From positions 1-5,919 of the forward strand of contig VGRA01000187.1 of the NCBI GenBank assembly GCA_016875515.1: DNA of 5,919 bases, read 5' to 3'. The notes beneath the pieces are model-generated. The model had not been told where the DNA came from, searched no databases, and saw only the letters and a program-made list of their open reading frames with translations. This DNA is from Deltaproteobacteria bacterium. Its GTDB lineage: Bacteria > Myxococcota > Myxococcia > Myxococcales > Myxococcaceae. Made by a program: the position numbers and the translations under genes. Every line of letters begins with the position of its first letter. Within the stretch, counting starts at the first letter, position 1. Shown in pieces: positions 5,836 to 5,919 of this stretch.

Positions 5836-5851
5836 CCTCTCCCTGGAGAGG
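5836..5851 (+). other. short perfect stem-loop
   Basis: CCTCTCC and GGAGAGG are perfectly complementary and separated by CT, effectively a six-base-pair stem with a CCTG tetraloop. The arms resemble those of the longer stem at 5624-5676. Confidence 0.5.
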
Positions 5852-5867
5852 ACGACTGCGTGGCGAA

Positions 5868-5899
5868 GGCGGTTGGCCCTGTGCGACAGGGCAGCCGCC
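5868..5899 (+). other. strong 14-bp stem-loop
   Basis: GCCCTGT (5876-5882) and ACAGGGC (5886-5892) pair perfectly around GCG. After a single bulged G5875 the stem continues with GGCGGTT (5868-5874) against AGCCGCC (5893-5899), one G-U pair. No T run follows; it could be a protein-bound operator, a processing or termination structure, or part of a structured RNA. Confidence 0.55.
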
Positions 5900-5919
5900 C
5901 GCGACCTGTGCGCCCTGCC

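Larger units (their letters stand above)
5360..5919. other. gene-free, repeat- and hairpin-rich region downstream of mnmG
   Basis: I see no credible coding sequence on either strand: open frames here have arginine/proline/glycine-rich translations without recognisable motifs. The expected next gene in many genomes, rsmG, is absent. What the region does hold is an imperfect duplication about 200 bp apart (5368-5456 and 5559-5655) and a chain of stem-loops between 5624 and 5899, listed separately. Confidence 0.5.

Noticed and set aside
5727..5919. Open + frame from a GTG at 5727 (or ATG 5757) to the right edge
   Set aside because: No ribosome binding site at proper distance, no recognisable sequence, and the same bases form strong hairpins; long open frames are expected by chance at this GC content.
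5360..5919. CRISPR-like array
   Set aside because: The repeats are too few and too diverged, and spacing of about 200 bp does not fit repeat-spacer units.

Overview
This is a very GC-rich bacterial chromosome segment. The layout is jag/khpB, a small hypothetical gene and mnmE on the + strand, then a class III adenylate cyclase gene on the - strand, then mnmG on the + strand. The protein sequences, the strong G/C third-position bias and a class III cyclase next to housekeeping tRNA-modification genes suggest a myxobacterium (Myxococcota, Myxococcus/Corallococcus/Archangium-like). That assignment is inferred from style and gene order, not from a database search.

Left part (1-1880): the 3' end of jag/khpB (R3H RNA-binding domain), a 69-residue protein of unknown function and mnmE are closely packed on the + strand. 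The small gene and mnmE overlap at a GTGA junction, so they look co-transcribed and translationally coupled. This is probably the tail of the conserved rpmH-rnpA-yidC-jag-mnmE cluster, whose earlier genes lie outside the window.

Middle part (1881-3526): a gene-free convergent gap of 320 bp is bounded almost exactly by a perfect 14-bp inverted repeat. Next comes a minus-strand membrane adenylate cyclase whose reading frame is broken twice: by an in-frame TGA after the first membrane segment, and by one extra base in a C6/G6 run inside the catalytic domain. Repairing both restores a 407-residue protein with six predicted membrane segments and every class III catalytic residue. As written it is a pseudogene, unless the lesions are sequencing errors. 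A 101-bp divergent gap separates it from mnmG.

Right part (3527-5919): mnmG is complete. MnmE and MnmG form the complex that modifies the wobble uridine (U34) of tRNAs; here their genes are separated only by the cyclase locus. After mnmG there is about 560 bp with no credible gene and no rsmG, the common next gene. It contains a diverged duplication about 200 bp apart (24 of 27 identical in the core) and a run of strong hairpins. A related motif can be aligned by eye in all three gaps (1881-2200, 3426-3526 and 5360 onward), so the most unusual content here is a possible family of degenerate, structured intergenic repeats. A computed comparison against the whole genome would be needed to confirm it.
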